NCBI GenBank assembly: GCA_017411945.1
Contig: JAFQPD010000076.1
Coordinates: 1 to 24,589 of the forward strand
Direction of reading: 5' to 3'
Length of the DNA stretch: 24,589 nt
Source: Mailhella sp.
Lineage (GTDB): Bacteria > Desulfobacterota > Desulfovibrionia > Desulfovibrionales > Desulfovibrionaceae
Position numbers and translations under genes: made by a program. Shown piece after piece: positions 7,874 to 15,724 of this stretch (positions are counted from its first letter, which is position 1; each line of letters opens with the position of its first letter). The notes under the pieces were generated by a model, which worked only from the letters and a program-made list of their open reading frames with translations, was not told the origin of the DNA and ran no database searches.

Positions 7874-9568
7874 TTATCTTTCTTTACGCCTGGAAAGGCG
7901 GAAGGGCTTCAGAAGGGGCAAGCATAACGCGGCAAGCATGAAGGCCGCAAGCCCCGGAAGCCACGGGTGCGCATAGAAATACGGCGTATGGCCGCTCAAG
8001 GCAAGCACTGTGCCGGTAAGAGCTCCATCCTTGAACAGGGCCCAGCCGTCGGAAGCCCTGCCCATGGCATGAACGCCGCCCAGCGGATCGAGGAAAGCCG
8101 TAACGCCGCTGTTCGTAGCACGGGCCACCCAGCGCCCCTGTTCCACTGCGCGCATGAGCGAAAGGTGCAGGTGCTGCATGGGGGCGGAGGTGAAATCGTA
8201 CCATGCATCATTGCTGACGTTCAGCAGGAGCTGTGCGCCGTCCGCCACCCGCTGGCGGGCCAGCTCAGGAAAAATGGCCTCATAGCAGATGAGCATGCCC
8301 ATGGGCACTCCTGCCCTTCCCTTGGGACGGAGCACGAAGAGTTCGTCGTCGCCTCCGGGGGTGAAACCGCCCAGCCCCTGAAGCAGGGATTCGAATATCT
8401 TCCAGTCCAGCACCGGAGGCAGATATTCGCCGAAAGGAACGAGGTGCTCCTTGTCATAATGCCCGGCATCGCCTTCAGCAGTAAGCAGGAAGGCGCGGTT
8501 GAACAGCTTCCTTGAGCCAGGCTCATATTCCACGCCGGGAGCGCCGAAGATGAGAGGCGTGCCAAGGGCATTCACGAAACGGCGAAGCTCTTCGCTGTTA
8601 CGGCTGCCGGGGTAAGCGAAGGGCATGGCCGTTTCGGGCCAGAGCAGGAAGTCCGGAAGCGCAGGGGCCAACACAGAGTCGTTCTCCGTCCCTATCGGCG
8701 CGCCCAGCGAAGCGACCGCTCCGGCGGCGGAAGGAGCGTGCCCGCCTTGTCTTCTGGCAGCATCAACGTTCCGGCGCATCTCTTCCGTGCTGAGCCGGAG
8801 ATACTTCTCCATGGTGAAGAGCTGGTATTCCTTCGTCCATTTCACATCCTGCCTCACGTTGCCCTGTACCATGGACACGACCACAGGAACGCCCTGCTCC
8901 GCCAGCTTTTCCGGGAACGCCGCAAGCCGCCAGAAGCCGAATCCTGCGGAACAGGCCAGAATGCCTGCCGCCGCCAATGCGGGAACAGCACTGAACGAAA
9001 ACGGCTTCTTCGATACGCCCAGAGCCTCACAGGCAAGGCAGGCCGCCGCGGCAAGAAGCCCGGAATAGCCATACGTTCCAATGACACTCAGAGGCTGGAG
9101 CAAGGCAGGCCATGCCGCAAGCCCGGCGGACAGGGGAAGCCAGGGGAAGCCGGTGCAGAACCAGCCGCGCGTCCATTCAAGGAGCATCCAGAGGAGCCCG
9201 GCCGCCGCAATGCGCCGCCATGCAGGAAAAGCATCCATGCGGGATACGCACCACGCAAACAGCCCTCCCCACAGGCTGACGTACAAGCCCAGGAGCATGG
9301 AGCAGGGGGCCGCCAGAAGCCAGGGAAAGCCGCCGTACTTGTGTGCGGCTACGGCTATCCAGTAAAGGCAGGCCGCCGCTCCCGGCGTTCCGGCCAGCCA
9401 GCCCAGCCGGAAAGGCGAACGCGAACGCAGGGCTATGGCATACAGGGCTGCGGGGTACAGCAGCATGGCATAGGGGATATGCAGGAGCGTGTTGGCCGTT
9501 CCGAAGAAAAGGCCAAGAGAGGCCGCGCAAACAAGCATTGCGGAAAGAAGCGGGGAAAGAGGATTCAT
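7874..9568 (-). CDS. lnt: Apolipoprotein N-acyltransferase
   Basis: Lnt adds the third acyl chain to the N-terminal cysteine of lipoproteins in the inner membrane, using a phospholipid donor. The 564-residue protein has about seven hydrophobic segments (residues 1-215 and one near 540) around a periplasmic nitrilase-like domain. The Glu-Lys-Cys triad is present: LLWPETAMPF (Glu312), YDKEHLVPFGEYLP (Lys373) and MLICYEAIFPEL (Cys428); SNDAWY also matches the family. It is longer than the roughly 510-residue E. coli enzyme, partly because of a low-complexity Gly/Ala/Ser-rich stretch at about 270-300 before the catalytic Glu. ATG 9568 overlaps the comM stop as ATGA, indicating translational coupling, and prfB follows after 19 nt. 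Confidence 0.96.
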   Translation of the reverse strand: MNPLSPLLSAMLVCAASLGLFFGTANTLLHIPYAMLLYPAALYAIALRSRSPFRLGWLAGTPGAAACLYWIAVAAHKYGGFPWLLAAPCSMLLGLYVSLWGGLFAWCVSRMDAFPAWRRIAAAGLLWMLLEWTRGWFCTGFPWLPLSAGLAAWPALLQPLSVIGTYGYSGLLAAAACLACEALGVSKKPFSFSAVPALAAAGILACSAGFGFWRLAAFPEKLAEQGVPVVVSMVQGNVRQDVKWTKEYQLFTMEKYLRLSTEEMRRNVDAARRQGGHAPSAAGAVASLGAPIGTENDSVLAPALPDFLLWPETAMPFAYPGSRNSEELRRFVNALGTPLIFGAPGVEYEPGSRKLFNRAFLLTAEGDAGHYDKEHLVPFGEYLPPVLDWKIFESLLQGLGGFTPGGDDELFVLRPKGRAGVPMGMLICYEAIFPELARQRVADGAQLLLNVSNDAWYDFTSAPMQHLHLSLMRAVEQGRWVARATNSGVTAFLDPLGGVHAMGRASDGWALFKDGALTGTVLALSGHTPYFYAHPWLPGLAAFMLAALCLPLLKPFRLSRRKER

Positions 9569-11085
9569 GCCTGTTCCCTGTCGAGCATGCGGCAGCTCAG
9601 AGCTTCAGCGATATGAGGCAGAGTGATGGAGGCCGAGCCTTCAAGGTCGGCTATGGTGCGGGCCACGCGGAGTATGCGCGTATAGGCACGGGCCGAAAGG
9701 GCCAGATTCCTGACCGCCGCCCCAAGGAATTCATGCTCTGCCGAACTGAGGCGGCAATGCTCTTCCAGAAGGGAGCCGGCAAGCCCGGCATTGGTGCGGC
9801 AGCTCGTGCCGCGATAGCGCAGGGACTGCACTTCACGAGCCCTCAGCACCCTTTCCCTGACTTCAGCAGAACTGGGGCCGGAACGCCCGGCTCTCAGGTC
9901 TTCATACGATACGGCAGGCACTTCCACATGGAGGTCGATGCGGTCCAGCAGAGGGCCGGAAAGGCGTGCCCGATAGCGCGCCACGGCCTGCGCCGAACAG
10001 GTGCAGGCATGGCGGGGGTCAGTGCTGTAGCCGCAAGGGCAGGGATTCATGGCCGCGACAAGCATGAAGTCTGCGGGATAGGTGATGGAATAGGTAGAGC
10101 GAGAGATGGACACAGTGCCCTGTTCCAGAGGCTGGCGAAGGACTTCAAGAGCCTGACGCTGGAACTCCGGAAGCTCATCGAGGAACAGCACGCCATGGTG
10201 AGCAAGGCTCACCTCACCGGGATGCGGAGGGACTCCGCCGCCGATGATGGACACGCTGGAATCGCTGTGATGAGGCGTACGGAAAGGCCGCTGCGTCATG
10301 AGCCCATGCCCATGGAGCAGGCGGGCCACGCTGTAGATTTTTGTGACTTCCAGAGCCTCTTCGAAGCTGAGGGGAGGGAGTATGCCGGGCATGCGCTGGG
10401 CAAGCATGGTCTTGCCGCTCCCAGGCGGACCGATGAGCAGAAGGTTGTGCGCGCCTGCGGCGGCTATCTCCATGGCGCGCTTCGCACGCTCCTGCCCCTT
10501 CACATCGGCAAAGTCGAGAGGGAAGCGCGAAGCTTCTTCCGGTTCGGCAGGGCAGGCCGGCTCGATGGAAGCCTTCCCCATCAGAAAAGCGACGGCCTCC
10601 CCAAGCGTCTGCGCAGCGTAAACAGGAAGCCCTTCCACTACAGCGGCCTCACCGGCATTCTCCGGCGAGGCGATGAGCCCGCGGGCCTTTTCCTTCCTTG
10701 CAAGCAAGGCCAGCGGGAGCATGCCGGGCACAGGCTTGAGCCTGCCGTCCAGCGAAAGCTCCGCCGCCGTGAACCAGCCTTCGAGCGACTCTGCAGGAAT
10801 GAGGCCAGAGGCTGCCAGAAGTCCAAGAGCCAAAGGCAGGTCGTAGGCAGAGCCTTCCTTGCGCCTGTCCGCCGGGGCAAGGTTCACGGTGATGCGGGCA
10901 GCCGGCAGCCTGAAGCCGGAATTCTGCAAAGCCTTCAGGACTCGTTCGCGAGATTCCCGCACCGCGCCTTCGGCAAGGCCGACCATCACGAAGGAAGGCA
11001 TGCCCTGTCGGCTGCAGTCCACCTCCAAGTCGACTCGGTAGGCGTCTACGCCGTGAAGAGCTCCGCAGGCAAGCCGAACGACCAT
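9565..11085 (-). CDS. comM: ComM/YifB-family Mg-chelatase-like AAA+ ATPase
   Basis: ComM is a ring-forming helicase that promotes branch migration when transformed DNA is integrated; YifB is the E. coli name. The 506-residue protein has the N-terminal ChlI-like domain (MVVRLACGALHGVDA... GLAEGAVRESRERV), a Walker A GPPGSGKT (219-226), a Walker B VLFLDE (299-304) and the conserved NPCPCGY zinc-type motif. It ends with the C-terminal Mg-chelatase helical domain (RMLDRE). ATG 11085 was chosen because GAGG lies five bases upstream and the family begins near there; the open frame reaches back into lptD without support. It lies 7 nt after lptD and overlaps lnt by ATGA, so it is embedded in an envelope operon. 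Together with comEC it suggests transformation capacity, but pilus genes are not visible here. Confidence 0.94.
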   Translation of the reverse strand: MVVRLACGALHGVDAYRVDLEVDCSRQGMPSFVMVGLAEGAVRESRERVLKALQNSGFRLPAARITVNLAPADRRKEGSAYDLPLALGLLAASGLIPAESLEGWFTAAELSLDGRLKPVPGMLPLALLARKEKARGLIASPENAGEAAVVEGLPVYAAQTLGEAVAFLMGKASIEPACPAEPEEASRFPLDFADVKGQERAKRAMEIAAAGAHNLLLIGPPGSGKTMLAQRMPGILPPLSFEEALEVTKIYSVARLLHGHGLMTQRPFRTPHHSDSSVSIIGGGVPPHPGEVSLAHHGVLFLDELPEFQRQALEVLRQPLEQGTVSISRSTYSITYPADFMLVAAMNPCPCGYSTDPRHACTCSAQAVARYRARLSGPLLDRIDLHVEVPAVSYEDLRAGRSGPSSAEVRERVLRAREVQSLRYRGTSCRTNAGLAGSLLEEHCRLSSAEHEFLGAAVRNLALSARAYTRILRVARTIADLEGSASITLPHIAEALSCRMLDREQA

Positions 11086-11092
11086 ATCAGCC

Positions 11093-13459
11093 TCACATAT
11101 TGAAAGCGGGGAACTGAAGCATGACGCGGAAAGCGGTGTCGCGCTCTTCTCTTTCGATGGAGCCGAGGATGTGGAAGCACTGATGGCGATAGGCCACAAC
11201 GCTTTCCCAGCCCAGATTATGACCGGTGATGAGGTCGTCCTCTGTCTTGAAATAGATGTCGAACATCTTGGAAAGCTTGATGTTCAGCGTATTGGTGAGC
11301 AGGCGCTGCGTAGTGGTTGGACGCATATCGCTTCTCTTATCGCGCTTCATTTCGTCGCGGTAATTGTAATACTGGTTGCGCAGGTCATAGGCGATGCTCC
11401 ACGAGCCCCACCGCTTATTGCGGAAAGTGAGCGAAGAGTCCGTTCTGGTGAGGCCGTCGCCATGCAGGGACATGTAGATCTTGCTGCCCAGCGTGAACCA
11501 GTCCAGAGGGCTGAACTCCAGGTTCGAGTAGACATCCATCCACGGCTTGCGCTTGAATTCATCCAGATACCTGTCACGATTGGCTTCCTCGAAGTCATAG
11601 CCGCTGGCTATCTCCCAGCGGACAGGATCGCGGAAGGATTCCCTGTGCTCGAAGCCGTCCTTGCTCTTGACCACCGTGGAGCTTTTCGACGTAAAGATAT
11701 TGGTCAGGCCAAAGCGCATCTGCTCCGAGGGCTTGATGCGGTCCATTTCTTCGAAAATGGGGTTTTCGCTCTGGTCACGGTTCGGGATCCAGCCGTAGGT
11801 CACACGGGGCTGGAGGCGATGCTTGAGGCCGACCCAGCGGCTCTCGCCCAGATTCTCCTCAACGGCTTCCAGCGCGCGTTCCGGCATATGCCACACGCGG
11901 GAAAACTGGGAGAACGCCACGGCGCTGGCTTCGGGGACGAGGCGATCCTTGGTGCCGCTTCCGCGGGTAGCCTTATCCTTCTCGCTGGCAGGCTTATAAT
12001 AATGGCTGCTGTTGTACCAGGTCTGGCGCACGCCGCCGTTCAGGATGATGGACATGCCCGGCAGACTCACCGGCACGCTGAGCTCAGGGTGGATCTCGGT
12101 ACGAAGGCCGCGCACGCCCCTGCTGCGATATTCATAGGCCGTAGAAACTTCGCCCTGAATCTCGACGGGCAGCTCCTCGAAGATCCTGCCCTTATACAGA
12201 TACACATTGAGCGGGATGCGCTGAACGGTGGTATCGTCGCTATGCTTGTGGTTCTTGTTGCCATGCCCAAGATAGGGGACCTCTTCATAGCGGAAGCCGA
12301 GCGAGACCATCGTGCGATCCCATTCGCGGTACACGAAGCCTTCGCTCACACGGTTCTTGTCCACTTCGGCTATATCGCGCCCGAACATATCGTACATGGC
12401 GTCGCGCGACCTGTTGAAGCCGTTCAGCATGGTGCGGAATTCACGCAGAAAGTTCTGGTCGGAGACGTAGTCTATGTTGTAGCGGTAACGCCACGGGGAA
12501 TCGCCCACATAGCCGTCGCCCATGCCGCGCAGCCAGAAGCGTTCTTCATTGGCATTGATCTTGCCGTCGTGGCCATCGACGCGGTCTCCGCTGTCGTCAT
12601 AGATCCTGTGCTTGTCATAAAGCACATCCAGGGCCAGCCACGTCTTGTCCTGCTCGCGGGTATGGGCGCGATATTCGATGCCGGGCATGAAGCCGGCGCG
12701 CCCCATGTAGGTGGCATAGAAGGTCAGGTCGCGGCTTTCATCGATGACGTGGAAATAGGGCTGGGAATAGAAGCCGCCGTTGAGGCTGCTGTAGCCCACA
12801 TCGGGAAGGAGCAGGCCGCTCTGCCGGGAAGTCTTGGCAGGCAGCATCATGAACGGCGCATCCATAACGGGCACGTCAAGGATGTTCAATGTGGTATGGC
12901 GGAGCGTGGCGTAGCCGTCCATCTCCACCTCTGCCTCGTCTGCGTCCACTGCCCATGCCGGGCGGTCGCCGTCGCAAAGCGTGATCCTCGCATTCTTGAA
13001 CACATAGCGGTCGCCGAAGAGCTTGTCCACCTGCTTTCCGGAAACATACATGTGGGGGCCGGCCATGAAAACGCTGCCGTCCTTCAGCCAGCCCACGCGG
13101 GAATTGAGGTCGAACTCCGCCTCGCGGGCATTGAGGATATCGCGGCCCATGCGCACTTCCACATTGCCCCGAACGAATATCCAGTTGGTGGCAGTGTAGT
13201 AGCGGGCGAAATCCGCCTTCATGAAATCGTTCCCGCGCTGGAGCAGAACACCGCCCGAAGCCTCCACGATGACGCCGTCATCGATGCTCACGAGCTTGTC
13301 GGCCTTGAGGTTCCACGGCATCTCGCCCTTGGTGCTGATAGATTTCTGCATGTCAAGGATGCCGGCGGAAGCTTCCATGGGTGCGGAACACAGGCAGAGC
13401 AGAAAAGCGCAAGCAGCTGCGCGCCAGAATGCGGAAGAGAAAATTATAGAAAAAAACAC
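11093..13459 (-). CDS. lptD: LPS-assembly protein LptD (OstA/Imp), outer-membrane beta-barrel
   Basis: LptD with LptE inserts LPS into the outer leaflet of the outer membrane. The N-terminal part (SIDDGVIVEASGGVLLQRGNDFMKADFARYY region and following GNVEVRMGRDILNA) matches the OstA/LptA-like beta-jellyroll. The remaining roughly 600 residues are aromatic-rich alternating strands typical of the barrel, ending in the aromatic-containing terminus MLQFPAFNM. GTG 13459 is proposed as the start because it places a hydrophobic signal-like segment at the N-terminus (FFSIIF... AFLLCLCSAPMEASA, likely cut near residue 32). It has only a weak GGGA upstream and the n-region lacks Lys. TTG 13477 and ATG 13567 are in-frame alternatives. 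The predicted protein is 788 residues, close to the E. coli length. It appears to be the first gene of lptD-comM-lnt-prfB. Confidence 0.9.
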   Translation of the reverse strand: MFFSIIFSSAFWRAAACAFLLCLCSAPMEASAGILDMQKSISTKGEMPWNLKADKLVSIDDGVIVEASGGVLLQRGNDFMKADFARYYTATNWIFVRGNVEVRMGRDILNAREAEFDLNSRVGWLKDGSVFMAGPHMYVSGKQVDKLFGDRYVFKNARITLCDGDRPAWAVDADEAEVEMDGYATLRHTTLNILDVPVMDAPFMMLPAKTSRQSGLLLPDVGYSSLNGGFYSQPYFHVIDESRDLTFYATYMGRAGFMPGIEYRAHTREQDKTWLALDVLYDKHRIYDDSGDRVDGHDGKINANEERFWLRGMGDGYVGDSPWRYRYNIDYVSDQNFLREFRTMLNGFNRSRDAMYDMFGRDIAEVDKNRVSEGFVYREWDRTMVSLGFRYEEVPYLGHGNKNHKHSDDTTVQRIPLNVYLYKGRIFEELPVEIQGEVSTAYEYRSRGVRGLRTEIHPELSVPVSLPGMSIILNGGVRQTWYNSSHYYKPASEKDKATRGSGTKDRLVPEASAVAFSQFSRVWHMPERALEAVEENLGESRWVGLKHRLQPRVTYGWIPNRDQSENPIFEEMDRIKPSEQMRFGLTNIFTSKSSTVVKSKDGFEHRESFRDPVRWEIASGYDFEEANRDRYLDEFKRKPWMDVYSNLEFSPLDWFTLGSKIYMSLHGDGLTRTDSSLTFRNKRWGSWSIAYDLRNQYYNYRDEMKRDKRSDMRPTTTQRLLTNTLNIKLSKMFDIYFKTEDDLITGHNLGWESVVAYRHQCFHILGSIEREERDTAFRVMLQFPAFNM

Positions 13460-13531
13460 GGCAGTTCCCGGTTGCAAGTCGGAGAAAGAGAAGGTAGAGC
13501 CAAGGGGAAGGAAATAAAACTGAAGGCTCCT

Positions 13532-13548
13532 TTCAGGCCTCGCCTGAA
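13532..13548. repeat. Perfect 7-3-7 inverted repeat between lptD and alr
   Basis: TTCAGGC (13532-13538) and GCCTGAA (13542-13548) flank CTC in the region between the divergent lptD and alr starts. It could be an operator or an RNA hairpin; no T-tract follows on either strand. Confidence 0.45.
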
Positions 13549-13579
13549 TCCCTTGTTTCCATAGCATACAATGCTTTTG

Positions 13580-13600
13580 AAAAAAAGCCCCTGCAGGGGC
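13580..13600 (-). terminator. Orphan intrinsic-terminator-like hairpin upstream of lptD
   Basis: GCCCC-TGCA-GGGGC (13587-13600) is followed on the minus strand by seven T (13586-13580). No minus-strand gene lies directly upstream; alr is encoded on the opposite strand there. It either ends antisense transcription coming through alr or sits in a long lptD leader. Confidence 0.6.
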
Positions 13601-13639
13601 CGTCCGCCGCAAGAATCCGGTGAACGGCCCGGAGTAGAT

Positions 13640-14755
13640 ATGATCCCATCTTCATGCCTTGTTCACACCGACTGGGAAAACTTCCGCCATAACCTTCGCA
13701 TCCTGATGCGCAAGGGCAAATCCCTCATGCCTGTCATCAAGGCCAACGCCTATGGACATGGCGTGCTTCCCGCATCGGAAGTTCTCTCGGAGCTCGGCAT
13801 AGACTGGGCCGCCATAGGAACGCTGGAAGAAGGCCGGCAGGTCCGCGACCATGGATACCGGGGGAACATCGTCGCCCTGCTCAGCTTCACGCCCGGGCAG
13901 GAAGATGTAAGCCTGGCACTTGAAAAAAACATCATCCCGCTCGTCCATGACTGGAAGGGGCTCAAAGCCTTCGACGCCATCATGAGCTCCCGGCACGGAA
14001 GCGTGCTCGACATCGCCGTAAAAACAGATACCGGCATGGGCCGCCTCGGCTTTTCCCCTGAAGAAATAGAGGAAGCCGCCTCCTTCATCGCTGCCAGCGG
14101 CAGGCTCCGCCCTGTCCTCCTGATATCCCACCTCGCCGTAGCCGACGAGCCAGAGCACGACGAGTACACCGCACGCCAGGCCGACCTTTTCGACAGGGCG
14201 GCCGAAACCCTGCGCCGCATCTTCCCCGACCTGCGCTGCTCTCTGGGCAATACGGCCGGCCTCGTGAGCCATACGGAACGCTGCGGCGACATCTGCCGCC
14301 CCGGCCTTGCCATCTACGGCTACAACCCGCAGTTCGGCACCTCGCGCGAGGGCGACTGCGAAGGCCTCCTGCCCGTGATGAGCGTTTCCGTGCCGCTCAT
14401 CAGCGTACGCACCCTGCGCAAGGGCGAAAGCCTGGGCTACGGCCTGAGCTATACCGCCGAATCCGACCGCCTCGTCGGCTGGGCCGCCATAGGCTATGCC
14501 GACGGCTACCGCCGCAACCCTTCGCCGGAGGCCTGCATGTGCGTGAACGGAGTGCGCGTTCCCGTGATAGGCCGCGTGGCCATGCAGACCACCTGCCTCG
14601 ACCTCACAGACCTGCCCTTCTCCCCTGCTCCCGGCGACACCGTCCATGTTCTGGGCGGGCCGGGCCACGCTGTTTCCGCCCAGGATCTGGCCGACTGGTG
14701 GGGCACCATCCCCTATGAAGTGACCTGCCTGCTGGGCAAGAACACGAGAAATTAA
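13640..14755 (+). CDS. alr: Alanine racemase
   Basis: This PLP-dependent enzyme interconverts L- and D-alanine for peptidoglycan synthesis in the cytoplasm. The 371-residue protein is of family length. The PLP lysine is in VIKANAYGHG (Lys34), and the catalytic tyrosine of the second base is in GYGLSYTAESDRL (Tyr271). VKTDTGMGRLGF, a phosphate-cradle SLGNTAG, RPGLAIYGYNP and GRVAMQTTCLDLT near the C-terminus are also typical. ATG 13640 is preferred because GGAG lies five bases before it and homologues begin close to this point; an in-frame ATG at 13571 precedes a hairpin and has no ribosome site. The gene is divergent from lptD and convergent with pyrD, sharing a terminator with it. Confidence 0.96.
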   Translation: MIPSSCLVHTDWENFRHNLRILMRKGKSLMPVIKANAYGHGVLPASEVLSELGIDWAAIGTLEEGRQVRDHGYRGNIVALLSFTPGQEDVSLALEKNIIPLVHDWKGLKAFDAIMSSRHGSVLDIAVKTDTGMGRLGFSPEEIEEAASFIAASGRLRPVLLISHLAVADEPEHDEYTARQADLFDRAAETLRRIFPDLRCSLGNTAGLVSHTERCGDICRPGLAIYGYNPQFGTSREGDCEGLLPVMSVSVPLISVRTLRKGESLGYGLSYTAESDRLVGWAAIGYADGYRRNPSPEACMCVNGVRVPVIGRVAMQTTCLDLTDLPFSPAPGDTVHVLGGPGHAVSAQDLADWWGTIPYEVTCLLGKNTRN

Positions 14756-14760
14756 ATGGC

Positions 14761-14788
14761 AAAGGGGCGTAACGCCCCTTTTCTTTTA
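14761..14788. terminator. Terminator between convergent alr and pyrD-like gene
   Basis: AAAGGGGCG (14761-14769) and CGCCCCTTT (14773-14781) form a 9-bp stem with a 3-nt loop, followed on the plus strand by a T-rich tail (TTCTTTTA in part). It serves alr. On the minus strand, past the PyrD-like gene, it leads into TTTGCCATTTAATT and may work weakly. Confidence 0.8.
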
Positions 14789-14806
14789 TGCCTTCCCGAC
14801 AGGCTC

Positions 14807-15724
14807 TCACCCTTTCATAGACGAACGGAACTCGCCGATATCGCTGATGCCGTATTCCTCGCACATGGCAGGCAGTTCCTGAACGATGCGGAAAATCGTC
14901 TCCGGGTCGCTGAAGCTGGCAGAACCTACCGATACGGCATGCGCTCCCACCATCAGGAATTCCAGCACGTCGAGTGCGCTGCGTATGCCGCCCACCCCGA
15001 TGACCGGGATATCCACGGCATGGGATATCTGCCAGACGCAGCGCAAGGCCAAGGGCTTGACGGCAGGCCCGGAAAGCCCGCCCGTGATGTTGCCGAGCAT
15101 GGCGCGGCGTTCCCTCACGTTCACGGCCAGCCCCTGCACCTTGCCGATGCAGGAGATGGCATCGGCACCGGCGGCTTCCACAGCGCGGGCCACCTCTACG
15201 ATATCCATGATCTGGGGCGTGAGCTTGGCGATGACTGGCTTGTTCCCGGCGGCGCGCTTCACGGCGCTGACGGCGCGCGCGGCAGTCACGGTATTCTGGT
15301 TGAATCGCTGGCCGGAGCGGTTGTCATTATGGCAGGAAAGGTTCACTTCGAGGGCGGCTACTCCCTCTTCGGCAGCGAGAATGCCCGCCAGCTCGCTGAA
15401 GTCATCCACGAAATTGGCATTCAGATTAGGGATGATGGGAACGTCCCGCCACGGGAGCTGCGGCAGAACTTCACGGATGAAGTATTCCACGCCGGCGTTC
15501 TGCGTGCCGACAGACGAGAGAAGGCCGGCAGGCGTTTCCGCCATGCGGGGCATAGGCGAGCCCATGCAGGGCCGCAGGGTGAGCCCATTGGTGATGATGC
15601 CGCCCAGCTGGGCGATGTCGCCATAGGGCATATACTCAAGGCCGCTGCCAAACGTGCCTGCAGCACTCAGAACAGGATTCTTCAGGTCAAGAAGGCCCGG
15701 AACGAGAGAAACGCGAAGATCCAT
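14807..15724 (-). CDS. pyrD: PyrD-like FMN protein (dihydroorotate dehydrogenase B catalytic-subunit family) with altered active site
   Basis: The 305-residue TIM-barrel protein belongs to the class 1B dihydroorotate dehydrogenase family, which oxidises dihydroorotate to orotate and passes electrons through PyrK to NAD. Family framework is clear: NPVLSAAGTFG, MPRMAETPAGLL, GADA, NITGGLSGPAVKPLALR, PVIGVGGI and a terminal FMN-phosphate region (VGAHAVSVGSASF). The loop Cys131 in NLSCHN and Lys167 are kept. Three positions that hold the orotate/FMN-binding Lys, Asn and Asn in Lactococcus enzymes read Asn46, Ser70 and Gly194, and CPN reads CHN, so the true substrate is uncertain. ATG 15724 overlaps the pyrK stop as TGATG and has AAGGAGG five bases upstream, so the pair is translationally coupled. 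Confidence 0.85.
   Translation of the reverse strand: MDLRVSLVPGLLDLKNPVLSAAGTFGSGLEYMPYGDIAQLGGIITNGLTLRPCMGSPMPRMAETPAGLLSSVGTQNAGVEYFIREVLPQLPWRDVPIIPNLNANFVDDFSELAGILAAEEGVAALEVNLSCHNDNRSGQRFNQNTVTAARAVSAVKRAAGNKPVIAKLTPQIMDIVEVARAVEAAGADAISCIGKVQGLAVNVRERRAMLGNITGGLSGPAVKPLALRCVWQISHAVDIPVIGVGGIRSALDVLEFLMVGAHAVSVGSASFSDPETIFRIVQELPAMCEEYGISDIGEFRSSMKG

Noticed and set aside
6619..7941. 440-codon open frame antisense to prfB
   Set aside because: It is antisense to a clear RF2 gene and would read through the HU/IHF-family promoter region; no domain was seen.
9343..11103. 586-codon open frame antisense to comM
   Set aside because: It is a shadow of the comM codon pattern with no domain and no ribosome site; comM motifs are all on the minus strand.
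11171..13564. 797-codon open frame antisense to almost all of lptD
   Set aside because: The protein lacks any recognisable domain and has the Ala/Val/His/Gly-rich composition typical of antisense frames in GC-rich genes; lptD on the other strand is unmistakable.
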